From Ferruginibacter sp. (lineage in GTDB: Bacteria; Bacteroidota; Bacteroidia; Chitinophagales; Chitinophagaceae): a stretch of 64,000 nt of DNA. The notes beneath the pieces are model-generated. The model did not search any database and was not told the origin of the DNA. It saw only the letters and a program-made list of their open reading frames with translations. Shown here piece by piece: positions 26,249 to 34,302 of the stretch. The stretch's first letter is position 1. The number at the start of each line of letters is the position of its first letter. The stretch spans positions 62,001 to 126,000 of the forward strand of contig JAOQAK010000075.1 of assembly GCA_025963635.1 (NCBI GenBank). Reading direction: 5' to 3'. A program made the translations under genes and the position numbers.

Positions 26249-27178
26249 ATGGAAACAGTATTAATTACCGGCGGTTCTGGCTTGATTGGCCGACAATTAA
26301 CAAAATATTTGACCATCGAAGGTTACAGTGTTATTATTCTAACAAGAAAAATGCCGGTTCCAAGCCCTGCTGATCCAAACATTTCCTATGCATTATGGAG
26401 CGTGAAAGAACAAACCATTGATGCCGCGGCCATTCAAAAAGCAGATTATATTATTCACCTCGCCGGCGCCGGAGTGGTTGATAAAAAGTGGACACCAACC
26501 TATAGAACCGAAATAGTAAAGAGCCGTACAGAGAGCAGCGCTTTACTCATCAGGGCTTTGCAAAATAACTGCCATAAGGTGAAGGCTGTAGTAAGCGCTT
26601 CAGCAATTGGCTGGTATGGAGAAGACCCTTCGCCTCTTAAAGGAGGCTTTGTAGAAACGGATCAGCCCGACGCAGGTTTCCTGGGAGAAACCTGTAAACT
26701 ATGGGAAGAAAGTATTGAGCCGCTGGAAAAAATGGGTGTAAGACTGGTGAAGCTACGAACCGGCATTGTTTTGAGCAATGATGGCGGAGCACTGACAGAA
26801 TTTAAAAAGCCTGTTCAGTTTGGGATTGCGGGTATATTGGGCAATGGAAAGCAGGTAGTAAGCTGGATACATATTGATGACCTCTGCAGGATATACGGTG
26901 CAGCAATAGAAAACCAGCAATTTTCCGGCAGCTATAATGCCGTAGCTCCAAATCCTGTACCCAATAAAGAATTGACCATGGAACTTGCCAGGCAGATTAA
27001 AGGGAAATTTTATATCCCAATACATATCCCGGCGATCGCTTTAAAAATCATGTTGGGCGAAAGAAGTACTGAAGTATTGAAAAGTACCACAGTGAATTGC
27101 AAAAAATTACGTAATGCCGGGTTTTCCTTTTTATATCCATCCCTGGAAGCAGCGCTGCAACAGTTGTGCAGTAAATAA
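26249..27178 (+). CDS. TIGR01777 family NAD-dependent epimerase/dehydratase-like protein
   Basis: A 309-residue Rossmann-fold protein with nucleotide-binding GGSGLIGR (residues 8-15), IIHLAGAGVVDKKW, ASAIGWYG, and the C-terminal DUF1731 segment with a GERSTEVLKS stretch. These mark the TIGR01777/YfcH group of atypical extended SDRs, whose reaction is unknown. The usual YxxxK is absent (GWYGED...), as is typical of this group. It is transcribed alone. Confidence 0.9.
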   Translation: METVLITGGSGLIGRQLTKYLTIEGYSVIILTRKMPVPSPADPNISYALWSVKEQTIDAAAIQKADYIIHLAGAGVVDKKWTPTYRTEIVKSRTESSALLIRALQNNCHKVKAVVSASAIGWYGEDPSPLKGGFVETDQPDAGFLGETCKLWEESIEPLEKMGVRLVKLRTGIVLSNDGGALTEFKKPVQFGIAGILGNGKQVVSWIHIDDLCRIYGAAIENQQFSGSYNAVAPNPVPNKELTMELARQIKGKFYIPIHIPAIALKIMLGERSTEVLKSTTVNCKKLRNAGFSFLYPSLEAALQQLCSK

Positions 27179-27212
27179 ATTGGATGACCCCTTTTCAGAG
27201 GCCCCCTGTTGT

Positions 27213-28580
27213 TTAATTATTTTTCGTGGGTGCTATTTTTGATTTGGGTAATACGTCCTTTGTATTTTTGGTAGCTATAAACAATGAAGGGTTTACTTTA
27301 TCCGGATTACCCTGGTACGACCAGCTAATGGTGTTAATGTATTTATTAAAAGCATTGTCAATATCTTTCGCAGACACTTTCTTTACATCTTCATTCAATG
27401 TTAATGCTCTTTTCCAATTGTTGTGCAATACCTCGTTTACCACAAGCGAAGCCGCCTGGGCGCTATTTGTCTCCTGCCTGTAAAAAAAACTTGTGAGGTA
27501 AGTTGTCTTCATATCTTTTACCTCTTCGGCTGTGAAACCATCTTTTTTAATCTTTTCAATAAGAGACCTCGCGGTTGAAATATATTTATTGGGATCAGTA
27601 GTAGACACAAATATATTTGCTGAAGGCGTGGCTCCTCCGTCGAACCAGGTGGCAGGAGCATAAGACAGTCCGTTCTTTGTGCGGATCTCCAGGAAGTGAC
27701 GATTGTAAAAGATTCGCATGGCCAATTGGAACGCGTTAAATTCCGGTGTACCGGGTGCAGGTCCACCCGCAATGCCCTGGATATAATTGGTTGCCAAATC
27801 CTTTTTTTCCGCCGCGAAAGTATTCTTCAGCGCAGCAAAGGATTCTTTTTTTAAAACAAAGGGTTTGCCGGCAGGAATGGTAGACAGCATTTGCCTGATC
27901 CGGGAAGCCAATTCATCTTTCTCTATTTCTCCCACTACCACAATCAGCATTCTCGATTTAGTTAAGATGGATTGATAATAAGCTTTTGCCTGTGCTGCAG
28001 TAATTTTCGAGATTGATTGCTCTGTTCCTTCAGGGCTTTTCGCGTAAGCTTTACCTGCAAAGGCTCTTTGCCTGGCCATCTTGGATATGGAATAATCGGG
28101 GTCCGAAGCCTGTGCTTTTAACGCGTTAATGGCATCCTGTTTAATACGGGTAAACTCTTTTTGATCAAACCGGGGAGTCGTTAATGCATCTACATACAGT
28201 GGCCATACCACGTCGAAATCACTCTTGATACAGTTCATGTTAAAACTGGCATAATCCATTCCTGAAAAGCCATTTACCTGGGCACTTACCTTGTCCAATT
28301 TATTTTTGAAAGAATTTTTATCATCTTTTAAAGTGCCGCATTCTGTTAAAGCGGAAATGGAAATACTTTCAATTCCCTGCAGGGTAGTTGGGTAATTTTG
28401 TACACCGCCCTTGATAATGGTTTGAATTTCCACTATCTCATTTCCACTGGGTTGAACAATGACTTTAACACCATCCACATTCATTTCATAAGCAGCGCTT
28501 TTTTGTGCCATCGCCGGCATTACCATGCACAACAACAAAAAGGCCAGCGTATTTTTTGTAATTAAAAAAAATGTATTCAT
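27213..28580 (-). CDS. M16 family peptidase-like subunit without zinc site
   Basis: A 455-residue exported protein with a signal peptide ending in AMAQ. It has the M16 (insulinase/MPP) fold pattern, but the HxxEH position reads GIESISISAL, so the zinc site is lost. The C-terminal half keeps the RTKNGLSYAPATW segment (R/Y substrate-binding residues of M16 partners). It follows the catalytic M16 gene with a 19-bp gap. The pair fits the heterodimeric M16B arrangement, in which one subunit holds zinc and the other holds the R-Y pair, and should act in the periplasm on unfolded peptides. Confidence 0.88.
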   Translation of the reverse strand: MNTFFLITKNTLAFLLLCMVMPAMAQKSAAYEMNVDGVKVIVQPSGNEIVEIQTIIKGGVQNYPTTLQGIESISISALTECGTLKDDKNSFKNKLDKVSAQVNGFSGMDYASFNMNCIKSDFDVVWPLYVDALTTPRFDQKEFTRIKQDAINALKAQASDPDYSISKMARQRAFAGKAYAKSPEGTEQSISKITAAQAKAYYQSILTKSRMLIVVVGEIEKDELASRIRQMLSTIPAGKPFVLKKESFAALKNTFAAEKKDLATNYIQGIAGGPAPGTPEFNAFQLAMRIFYNRHFLEIRTKNGLSYAPATWFDGGATPSANIFVSTTDPNKYISTARSLIEKIKKDGFTAEEVKDMKTTYLTSFFYRQETNSAQAASLVVNEVLHNNWKRALTLNEDVKKVSAKDIDNAFNKYINTISWSYQGNPDKVNPSLFIATKNTKDVLPKSKIAPTKNN

Positions 28581-28599
28581 AAAGAAACAATTTTTTGAT

Positions 28600-29967
28600 T
28601 TATAAATCGGGGGTAAAAAATTCAGAAGTTTTAGCAGCCTTATTCATTGTTTCATTGATGATCATTCCGGCTACGTAAGGTTTGTCTTTAATATACCTGT
28701 TTACATATTTTTGAATATCCTCCCTCGTTACGCTCATGCAGTTTTGAATGTAATCCGTATTGTATTCGTAAGATGTGCTGCACCATTGATAGGTTAGTTG
28801 GCTGGGCAGAGAAGAAGGCTTTTCGAGCCGGCGAATATTATTACGTTGCATGATCTGCTTTGCTGTAGCCAATTGCTCATCAGTGAAATAATCGTTATCC
28901 CCAAACATTTTTATTTGTTTCATAAGTTCCTGGTGGCATTCTTTTAGTTTGTTTGGATTGGGTACCACAAAAATACTTATCGGACCTACGTATTTAAGCG
29001 TTTGATAGCTGATGCCGGCATAGGTCGCCAGACCTTTATCAACCAATGCCTGCTGCAGTTTGGAAGCGTTTAAGCCGAGTATGGTTGAGAAAACGTCGGC
29101 TATTACAGTGCCTGCCGAATCATGCCGGTAATCGGGCCCCTGCCAGTAATAATTAACATAAGGGGTTTGCGCCAGGGAAGATTCTTTTACAAAATATTTG
29201 GTGGAAGTTAAGGGTGCAAATTCAGGTATTGGATATTTTTCTTCGGGTTTGAATCCACTGTTTTCCCAGCTGCCAAAGATTTCTTCTGCCCGCCTGAATG
29301 CCTCTTCATGATCGAGATCGCCGCAGATAACCAGCAGAGAATTATTTGGATGATAATACTTTCCTTTGATGATCATCATCTTTTCCGGTGTCGCAGTATT
29401 GATAACGTTGTGGTCGCCTATTGGATTTTTACGCGTCATCAGGTCGCCCCATAATTTTTTTTGGGTTTCAAACCACAACTGGAAGCCAGGATCACTTTCT
29501 GCCCTTTGAAATTCACCATCAACCACCGGCCGCTCCTTTTCCATGTCTTCTTTACGGTAGATGGGGAAGCGGATGGCTGCATTCATAAATTTAAGACCGG
29601 CATCCAGGCTATCCTTATCAAATGTGAAATAATAATTTACCCTTTCTTCGCCGGTAGTGCCGTTCCATATGGCGCCGAGTTCCTGTGTGCGTTTTAAAAA
29701 CTTTTCCTGGTCGGGATAATCCTTGTTCGCTTTAAAAAACATGTGTTCGAATAAATGGCTCAATCCACTATATTCAGGCCCCTCCGTATAGGCACCATTT
29801 TTCACGGCAATTTCAATGGTAGCCAGTGGCACTTTATGGTTTTCGATTACCACAAGTTCCAGTCCGTTCGGTAATTTCTTCCAGTAATAATCTTTTGGAA
29901 GCCGGGGCTGTGCAAACGCATAGAAGGCCAGTGTTAACAATAAGCCAGTTAATCCTGTTTTGTTCAT
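28600..29967 (-). CDS. M16 family zinc peptidase (catalytic subunit)
   Basis: A 455-residue exported metallopeptidase. The signal peptide ends in AFAQ. The inverted zinc motif HLFEH is at residues 71-75 and the third ligand Glu lies near residue 152 (VVDGEFQRAESD). The rest matches the two M16 domains. It is encoded upstream of, and probably in operon with, an inactive-site partner of identical length, suggesting a heterodimer made by duplication. The likely role is turnover of periplasmic peptides or signal-peptide remnants; the substrate is not predictable. Confidence 0.92.
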   Translation of the reverse strand: MNKTGLTGLLLTLAFYAFAQPRLPKDYYWKKLPNGLELVVIENHKVPLATIEIAVKNGAYTEGPEYSGLSHLFEHMFFKANKDYPDQEKFLKRTQELGAIWNGTTGEERVNYYFTFDKDSLDAGLKFMNAAIRFPIYRKEDMEKERPVVDGEFQRAESDPGFQLWFETQKKLWGDLMTRKNPIGDHNVINTATPEKMMIIKGKYYHPNNSLLVICGDLDHEEAFRRAEEIFGSWENSGFKPEEKYPIPEFAPLTSTKYFVKESSLAQTPYVNYYWQGPDYRHDSAGTVIADVFSTILGLNASKLQQALVDKGLATYAGISYQTLKYVGPISIFVVPNPNKLKECHQELMKQIKMFGDNDYFTDEQLATAKQIMQRNNIRRLEKPSSLPSQLTYQWCSTSYEYNTDYIQNCMSVTREDIQKYVNRYIKDKPYVAGMIINETMNKAAKTSEFFTPDL

Positions 29968-30009
29968 AAAGAAATGTTTAGATACCTAAAATATAGAAAA
30001 TAAATATAA

Positions 30010-30045
30010 AAAAACGTAAAAAAGCCATCTATTGAGTAAATGGCT
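30010..30045 (-). terminator. Likely terminator of the lipoprotein gene
   Basis: AGCCAT and ATGGCT (30023-30045) form a stem. On the minus strand it is followed by TTTTTTACGTTTTT. A separate perfect 9-bp palindrome (ATATTTTAC/GTAAAATAT, 30100-30120) lies in the same 288-bp gap and could be a protein-binding site. Confidence 0.5.
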
Positions 30046-30255
30046 GATTATAAATTTAAGTGGTAGTTTATGAACGGAGCTTGCGTCCATCCAGACTCCA
30101 TATTTTACAAGGTAAAATATCTCCCTAATTTAATTGGAAAAAGAAATGATGAATATAACCCATCCATACAACAAGCGATCCCACATTAGAAATGGTACAA
30201 TCGGATCAGGAGATTATATGGGGGTGTGGCTTTTTAAATGAAAAATCTGTAAAAA

Positions 30256-30723
30256 TTACTTTTTAACCCTGGTATACTTCTCGATATTTATCCTGTTTAC
30301 TCCTGCACTTTCAACCTTCTCTACTCCCCGCTGAACAAGTGTGTCATTTTTTATCTCGATGGTGAAGGCAAAATCATTCCCTTCCCAGTTCCGGTCATTG
30401 CAGTATTCGAGGTGTTCGGTGTACAGGCTGTCTTTAAGCGAATAACGCCCGCCGCCCGCTACGAAAACCGCAGCAGAATCCTTTCCTTTATTCAAATCAT
30501 GCTGCAAAAAAGCAAAATGGCTATCGTTGATAATTTTAATGAAAGATATTTTTTTAGTGTAATCGGTAACGGTTGTATCCCCTTTTTCTATGAGGGTTCC
30601 TGTAACCAGCTGCCAGGTTCCGGCCAATGGCAACAGGGATGCGTCAGGTACACTTTCTTTCTTTTGTGACACACAGGATACCAGTGTGGTAATCACTATT
30701 ATGAAGCCGGATATAATCTTCAT
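30256..30723 (-). CDS. Small lipocalin-like lipoprotein
   Basis: A 155-residue lipoprotein. The signal ends in the lipobox LVSC with Cys at residue 17, so LspA (encoded at 10 kb) would process it. The mature part starts with a Ser/Asp linker and then GTWQLVTG, the typical first strand of Bacteroidota lipocalin-like domains, with beta-strand repeats to the end (GRYSLKDSLYTEHLEYC). It is probably attached to an envelope membrane; ligand unknown. Confidence 0.7.
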   Translation of the reverse strand: MKIISGFIIVITTLVSCVSQKKESVPDASLLPLAGTWQLVTGTLIEKGDTTVTDYTKKISFIKIINDSHFAFLQHDLNKGKDSAAVFVAGGGRYSLKDSLYTEHLEYCNDRNWEGNDFAFTIEIKNDTLVQRGVEKVESAGVNRINIEKYTRVKK

Positions 30724-30781
30724 GTTGATCTATAATTTAATATTAAAAGATGCCAGGTAGAAAATCGTCAATGTCAAAAAA

Positions 30782-31606
30782 TTACAGGTCTGTCTTTAAC
30801 ATCCTGTTACTGCTCCACCAGTAAAATAATAAAAGATACACCACGCTCAATGTCCATACAATATAAGTATAATCCGTTGGCATGATACCTTTTGCCATCC
30901 CCTTTAATGGATTGTCAGGAAATGTGAGTAATCCGTCTGCAGCATTCATCGGCAGGTAATCGCCCATACTCCCCAAATCAATAGCAGAATCCCTGCGCAA
31001 TTTAATACTCCATACATCGAGTAACTGTGAGATAAAATTTTCAAGCCCCATGTAAATAAAGAAAACGCCGATGGCGAATCCTGTGCGCCGGATCAATACA
31101 CCAATCAGTAAAGCCACCATATTATAAGTTAAGGCCTTTAGAAAGAAATAGCCCACATGCGCAATACCGGTTAATGAAAATGGAGTGCCGGAAGCCCAGC
31201 CAAATACCAACGCCGTAATCACCACAATTAACGTGGCACCCAATGCGGCAATTACCGTCATCATTATTTTCACGTCGATAAATTGCTTTCTGCTCAGTCC
31301 ATCAATAATATTCTGCCGATGTGTACGGAAAGAAAATTCATTGGTTACCAAAATCATGATCAGCAATGCAGGAAGCAATAATATCCATCCTGTGGTATAG
31401 GTAGTGGTCTGCCATGTTTTATCAAAATTGTAAGGAGAAAAAGGAGCCAGCATTTTGGCGGCACCCGACTGGCTGAACATATTTTTATTGACGCTGTATA
31501 CAATGTAATTGAGGGCTACCACACCCAGGGCAAAAAAACTGGTTAATATGATAAATGCGTTGTAACTCTTAATTTTAAGCCATTCAATCTTCAATAATTT
31601 TGTCAT
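30782..31606 (-). CDS. ABC-2 type transporter permease
   Basis: A 274-residue membrane protein with six hydrophobic segments and a long first periplasmic loop (about residues 38-70). The EFSFRTHRQNIIDGLSRKQF segment after the second helix is the amphipathic coupling region of ABC-2 permeases. It follows the ATPase gene with a 17-bp gap, so both make one exporter, probably a homodimer of each subunit. The substrate is unknown; this architecture is often used for lipid, antibiotic or peptide export. Confidence 0.88.
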   Translation of the reverse strand: MTKLLKIEWLKIKSYNAFIILTSFFALGVVALNYIVYSVNKNMFSQSGAAKMLAPFSPYNFDKTWQTTTYTTGWILLLPALLIMILVTNEFSFRTHRQNIIDGLSRKQFIDVKIMMTVIAALGATLIVVITALVFGWASGTPFSLTGIAHVGYFFLKALTYNMVALLIGVLIRRTGFAIGVFFIYMGLENFISQLLDVWSIKLRRDSAIDLGSMGDYLPMNAADGLLTFPDNPLKGMAKGIMPTDYTYIVWTLSVVYLLLFYWWSSNRMLKTDL

Positions 31607-31623
31607 AACGAAAAGATGTTTAT

Positions 31624-32511
31624 TTAATTGGTCAGTTCAAAGAATTTGGATTCGAGGCTCTTCTTTTTCAATTGCAGATGATTGAGTACGATGTCGTCAT
31701 TAAAACAATGCCGGTTGATACTTTCCAGGTTGGTAGCGCCAATAGGATAAAAGAGCTGCAAAAGGTGATCCTGTTCCCTGATACTGTTGTAGCCGGATAA
31801 TCTTTCAAGAGACATTTTCAATTTGCTGATATCAGCTGCGCCCACTTCTACAATATCTTCATTAGCTAAAATTTCATTGACATTTCCGGTAGCTACGAGG
31901 TCGCCCTTTTTCAGTATCGCCACGTGGGTGCAAACCTTTTCTACCTCATCCAATAAATGGCTTGCCATAATAATGGTTTTGCCTTCAAGATGTAATTTTT
32001 TTATTAGTGTTCTTATCTCCGCGATGCCTACAGGATCCAATCCATTGGTAGGCTCATCCAGTATCAACACTTCAGGATTGCCCAACAGGCTGGAGGCTAT
32101 TGCCAGTCGTTGTTTCATGCCCAAAGAATAGGTGCTGAACCGCGAGTCTTTCCGTTGGGTAAGATTCACCATTTCCAAAACCCTTGGGATGTCTTCTTCA
32201 CCTCTTTCCTTAATGGCCGCGGCTATTTTCAGGTTTTGTGTGGCAGACAGGTAATGGTAAAAGTTAGGAGTTTCCAGGAAAGTACCGATTTGCCGGCGAT
32301 GTGTTTCATCGGGCACTTGGTCAAACAACTTGTAAGTACCTGAGGTGGGTCTTAAAATATCCATGATGATTCCCAGCATGGTCGTTTTGCCGCTACCGTT
32401 AGGGCCCAGAATTCCAAAAACAGTACCCTTGGGAACATCGAAACTTACTCCCTTTAAGGCCTGTATCGGGCCATAGTTTTTTCGAATATTATTTAAAGAA
32501 AGAATTGACAT
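31624..32511 (-). CDS. ABC transporter ATP-binding protein
   Basis: A 295-residue ATPase with Walker A GPNGSGKTT, signature YSLGMKQRL, Walker B VLILDEPTNGLDP and the switch His in MASH. A C-terminal extension of about 80 residues follows the NBD, as in CcmA/NatA-type drug exporters. The start was set at the ATG at 32511 (MSILSLNNIRKNYG); 16 further in-frame upstream residues do not look like the family. It is first in a two-gene operon with the ABC-2 permease. The 253 bases between this start and the metzincin gene show no gene. Confidence 0.92.
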   Translation of the reverse strand: MSILSLNNIRKNYGPIQALKGVSFDVPKGTVFGILGPNGSGKTTMLGIIMDILRPTSGTYKLFDQVPDETHRRQIGTFLETPNFYHYLSATQNLKIAAAIKERGEEDIPRVLEMVNLTQRKDSRFSTYSLGMKQRLAIASSLLGNPEVLILDEPTNGLDPVGIAEIRTLIKKLHLEGKTIIMASHLLDEVEKVCTHVAILKKGDLVATGNVNEILANEDIVEVGAADISKLKMSLERLSGYNSIREQDHLLQLFYPIGATNLESINRHCFNDDIVLNHLQLKKKSLESKFFELTN

Positions 32512-32764
32512 GCGCTGAGGATTGTTTAAGGATTGAAGATAATGGATTTTATAATTCATGAACGGCTAAAATATTACAGGTGGTTAACACGCAGCGAAAG
32601 TTTTGGTTTTGTCAATACGCTGCCTCTGCTTCAGATGCGAATGATACATGAGCAGTGCAGATTGAAAATATTATTAAATGGTAAACAGCTCAAGGGAATC
32701 ATTCATTACGCCTCATACATTGCAACATCTTATGACTCCTCCCATTGAGCGTTTCGTTGTGATT

Positions 32765-33418
32765 TTATGGCAGATGCTTCTCATGCCATTGAGAACTAAA
32801 CTCGCCCACTACGGCGAATCCGTACCGATTAAAGCTGAGTTTGCTTAAACGTAGGTTGTCAATATCTTCCTGCAAAACCTTGCGTGTAAATGGGTTCATT
32901 GTTCCGCCTGGTTCTAAGGGAGCAGCGGCCGGGTTATATTGATAGGGACCATCCACGATGGTGCCGCGGGGGTACATGATACCCGGACGCCCTTTGCCTC
33001 TTATGTCTAATATCTTTGGATGTTGCAGGCCGATCGTGTGTCCATATTCATGGGCAGCAGTGGTAGAATTGTTGAGCAGGTTATCCAGTTTAAAATAACC
33101 CGTATTGCTGCCGATACCATCTACAAAGGAGATGTCAGTACCGGCATAAGATTCGATCCTAAAATAATTATTGCGGGGATTTGTATTTTCAAATACATCC
33201 TCAGGGCGAAGATCTTTGGCCCATTCACCGGTGACTTCAAAAAATACATCGTACAAGCGATTTTTAAAAATCACTTTCCCATTGGCTTCATTCCAATGAT
33301 CAGCTATATCTTTCGCTACCTGCCTGCTCAATTCCTCGTTTGCGGCATCGCCATAAAAGAAAAATGCAGAACGGATGATAAGCTGGTTCCTGGCGGTATT
33401 TATTTCTGCTTCTCCCAA
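32765..33418 (-). CDS. Metzincin-type zinc metalloprotease
   Basis: A 217-residue protein with a complete metzincin zinc motif HEYGHTIGLQH (residues 123-133) and a plausible Met-turn in PGIMYPRG (Met148). That places it near the M10 matrixin-like peptidases. The N-terminus (MGEAEINTARNQLIIRS) shows no signal peptide or propeptide with a cysteine switch, which is unusual for a protease of this kind. It may act in the cytoplasm or be exported by a non-Sec route. It lies 73 bp beyond the NlpC/P60 gene on the same strand. Confidence 0.8.
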   Translation of the reverse strand: MGEAEINTARNQLIIRSAFFFYGDAANEELSRQVAKDIADHWNEANGKVIFKNRLYDVFFEVTGEWAKDLRPEDVFENTNPRNNYFRIESYAGTDISFVDGIGSNTGYFKLDNLLNNSTTAAHEYGHTIGLQHPKILDIRGKGRPGIMYPRGTIVDGPYQYNPAAAPLEPGGTMNPFTRKVLQEDIDNLRLSKLSFNRYGFAVVGEFSSQWHEKHLP

Positions 33419-33491
33419 TTATTTAGTTTAAAAGGTTACATCTATCCAGCAACGTGCATGCATCATATGAAGAAAGAATACACCACATTTG

Positions 33492-34100
33492 TTAGTGTTT
33501 GACTAACAAATCAATTACCGCAACAAATCTTTCCTGGTAAAGTTTATTACTCATCGAAGTAATGGTAACTCCATTTGCTTTGCCGCTGCTACTGTGAATA
33601 AAAGAGGGGATACCATTGATTTTTTCAGTAACAATTCCAATATGGCCGATGGTTCTTTCCAGCGGATCTGTGCCGGTAAAAACGATCACATCACCCGGAA
33701 GGCATTCGTCGAGGGATCTTTTTGTACCAATATTTTCAAATTCATAAGATGAACGGGGTACCGGTATATTAAAATGGTTAAATACATAGGTAATCAAACC
33801 CGAGCAATCCAGTCCTTTAGAAGGATCAGTACTTCCATACAAATAAGGAGTTCCAATAAGTGTTCTTGCAAAAAGTACCAATGAATCCCTGTTAATTTTG
33901 CCCGGCCGGTATATTGTGGTGGATGGTGTTGGTAACGTGGAATCCCGTTTAACCTGGGCCTGGCGGGAAGATGAATCAGGTTCGGTTGCAATTGAGGGAG
34001 CATCGGGTATGATCATCTTTTTCTTCAGAGGATTAAAAAAGATAAAAAAAGAGGCAGTAATAAATATCCCCAATGTAAGTCCCCCCATGAATTTGTTCAT
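33492..34100 (-). CDS. NlpC/P60 (C40) cell-wall endopeptidase
   Basis: A 202-residue protein anchored by an N-terminal hydrophobic helix (residues 6-23), then a Ser/Pro-rich linker and an NlpC/P60 domain from about residue 70. The catalytic Cys99 is in GLDCSGL, with His153 in GHIGIV and His169 in FIHSSS. C40 enzymes cut gamma-D-Glu-diamino acid bonds in peptidoglycan stem peptides. It is likely periplasmic and acts on cell wall or muropeptides. Confidence 0.9.
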   Translation of the reverse strand: MNKFMGGLTLGIFITASFFIFFNPLKKKMIIPDAPSIATEPDSSSRQAQVKRDSTLPTPSTTIYRPGKINRDSLVLFARTLIGTPYLYGSTDPSKGLDCSGLITYVFNHFNIPVPRSSYEFENIGTKRSLDECLPGDVIVFTGTDPLERTIGHIGIVTEKINGIPSFIHSSSGKANGVTITSMSNKLYQERFVAVIDLLVKH

Positions 34101-34263
34101 TGCTTTGATTTATTCAATTGTACAGATCCGTGTAAGATAAGGAAATTGGTAGCAGCATTGATTAGTGCGCCATGGTATTAAACAAATATTGATTATTGGG
34201 ATATTTGGGTGCAGTTCGTAATATCTTGAAGCAAAATTTGGCACATGCTACTGAATTAAAAAG

Positions 34264-34297
34264 AAAAACCGGTCTGACCTTTAGTCCGACCGGTTTT
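34264..34297. terminator. Strong bidirectional terminator
   Basis: AAAAACCGGTC and GACCGGTTTTT are exact complements with A- and T-runs on the two sides. It lies directly after the stop codon of the minus-strand FadN-like gene at 34303. Confidence 0.85.
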
Positions 34298-34302
34298 TCT
34301 TT

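Noticed and set aside
26628..26660. PSPLKGGFVETD in the TIGR01777 protein as another repeat insertion
   Set aside because: The peptide looks similar, but the DNA lacks the C-run/G-run palindrome and the region has the normal family length.
32533..32748. 71-residue plus-strand frame between the ABC ATPase and the metzincin gene
   Set aside because: No coding character, promoter or domain; it overlaps the upstream region of the ATPase gene.
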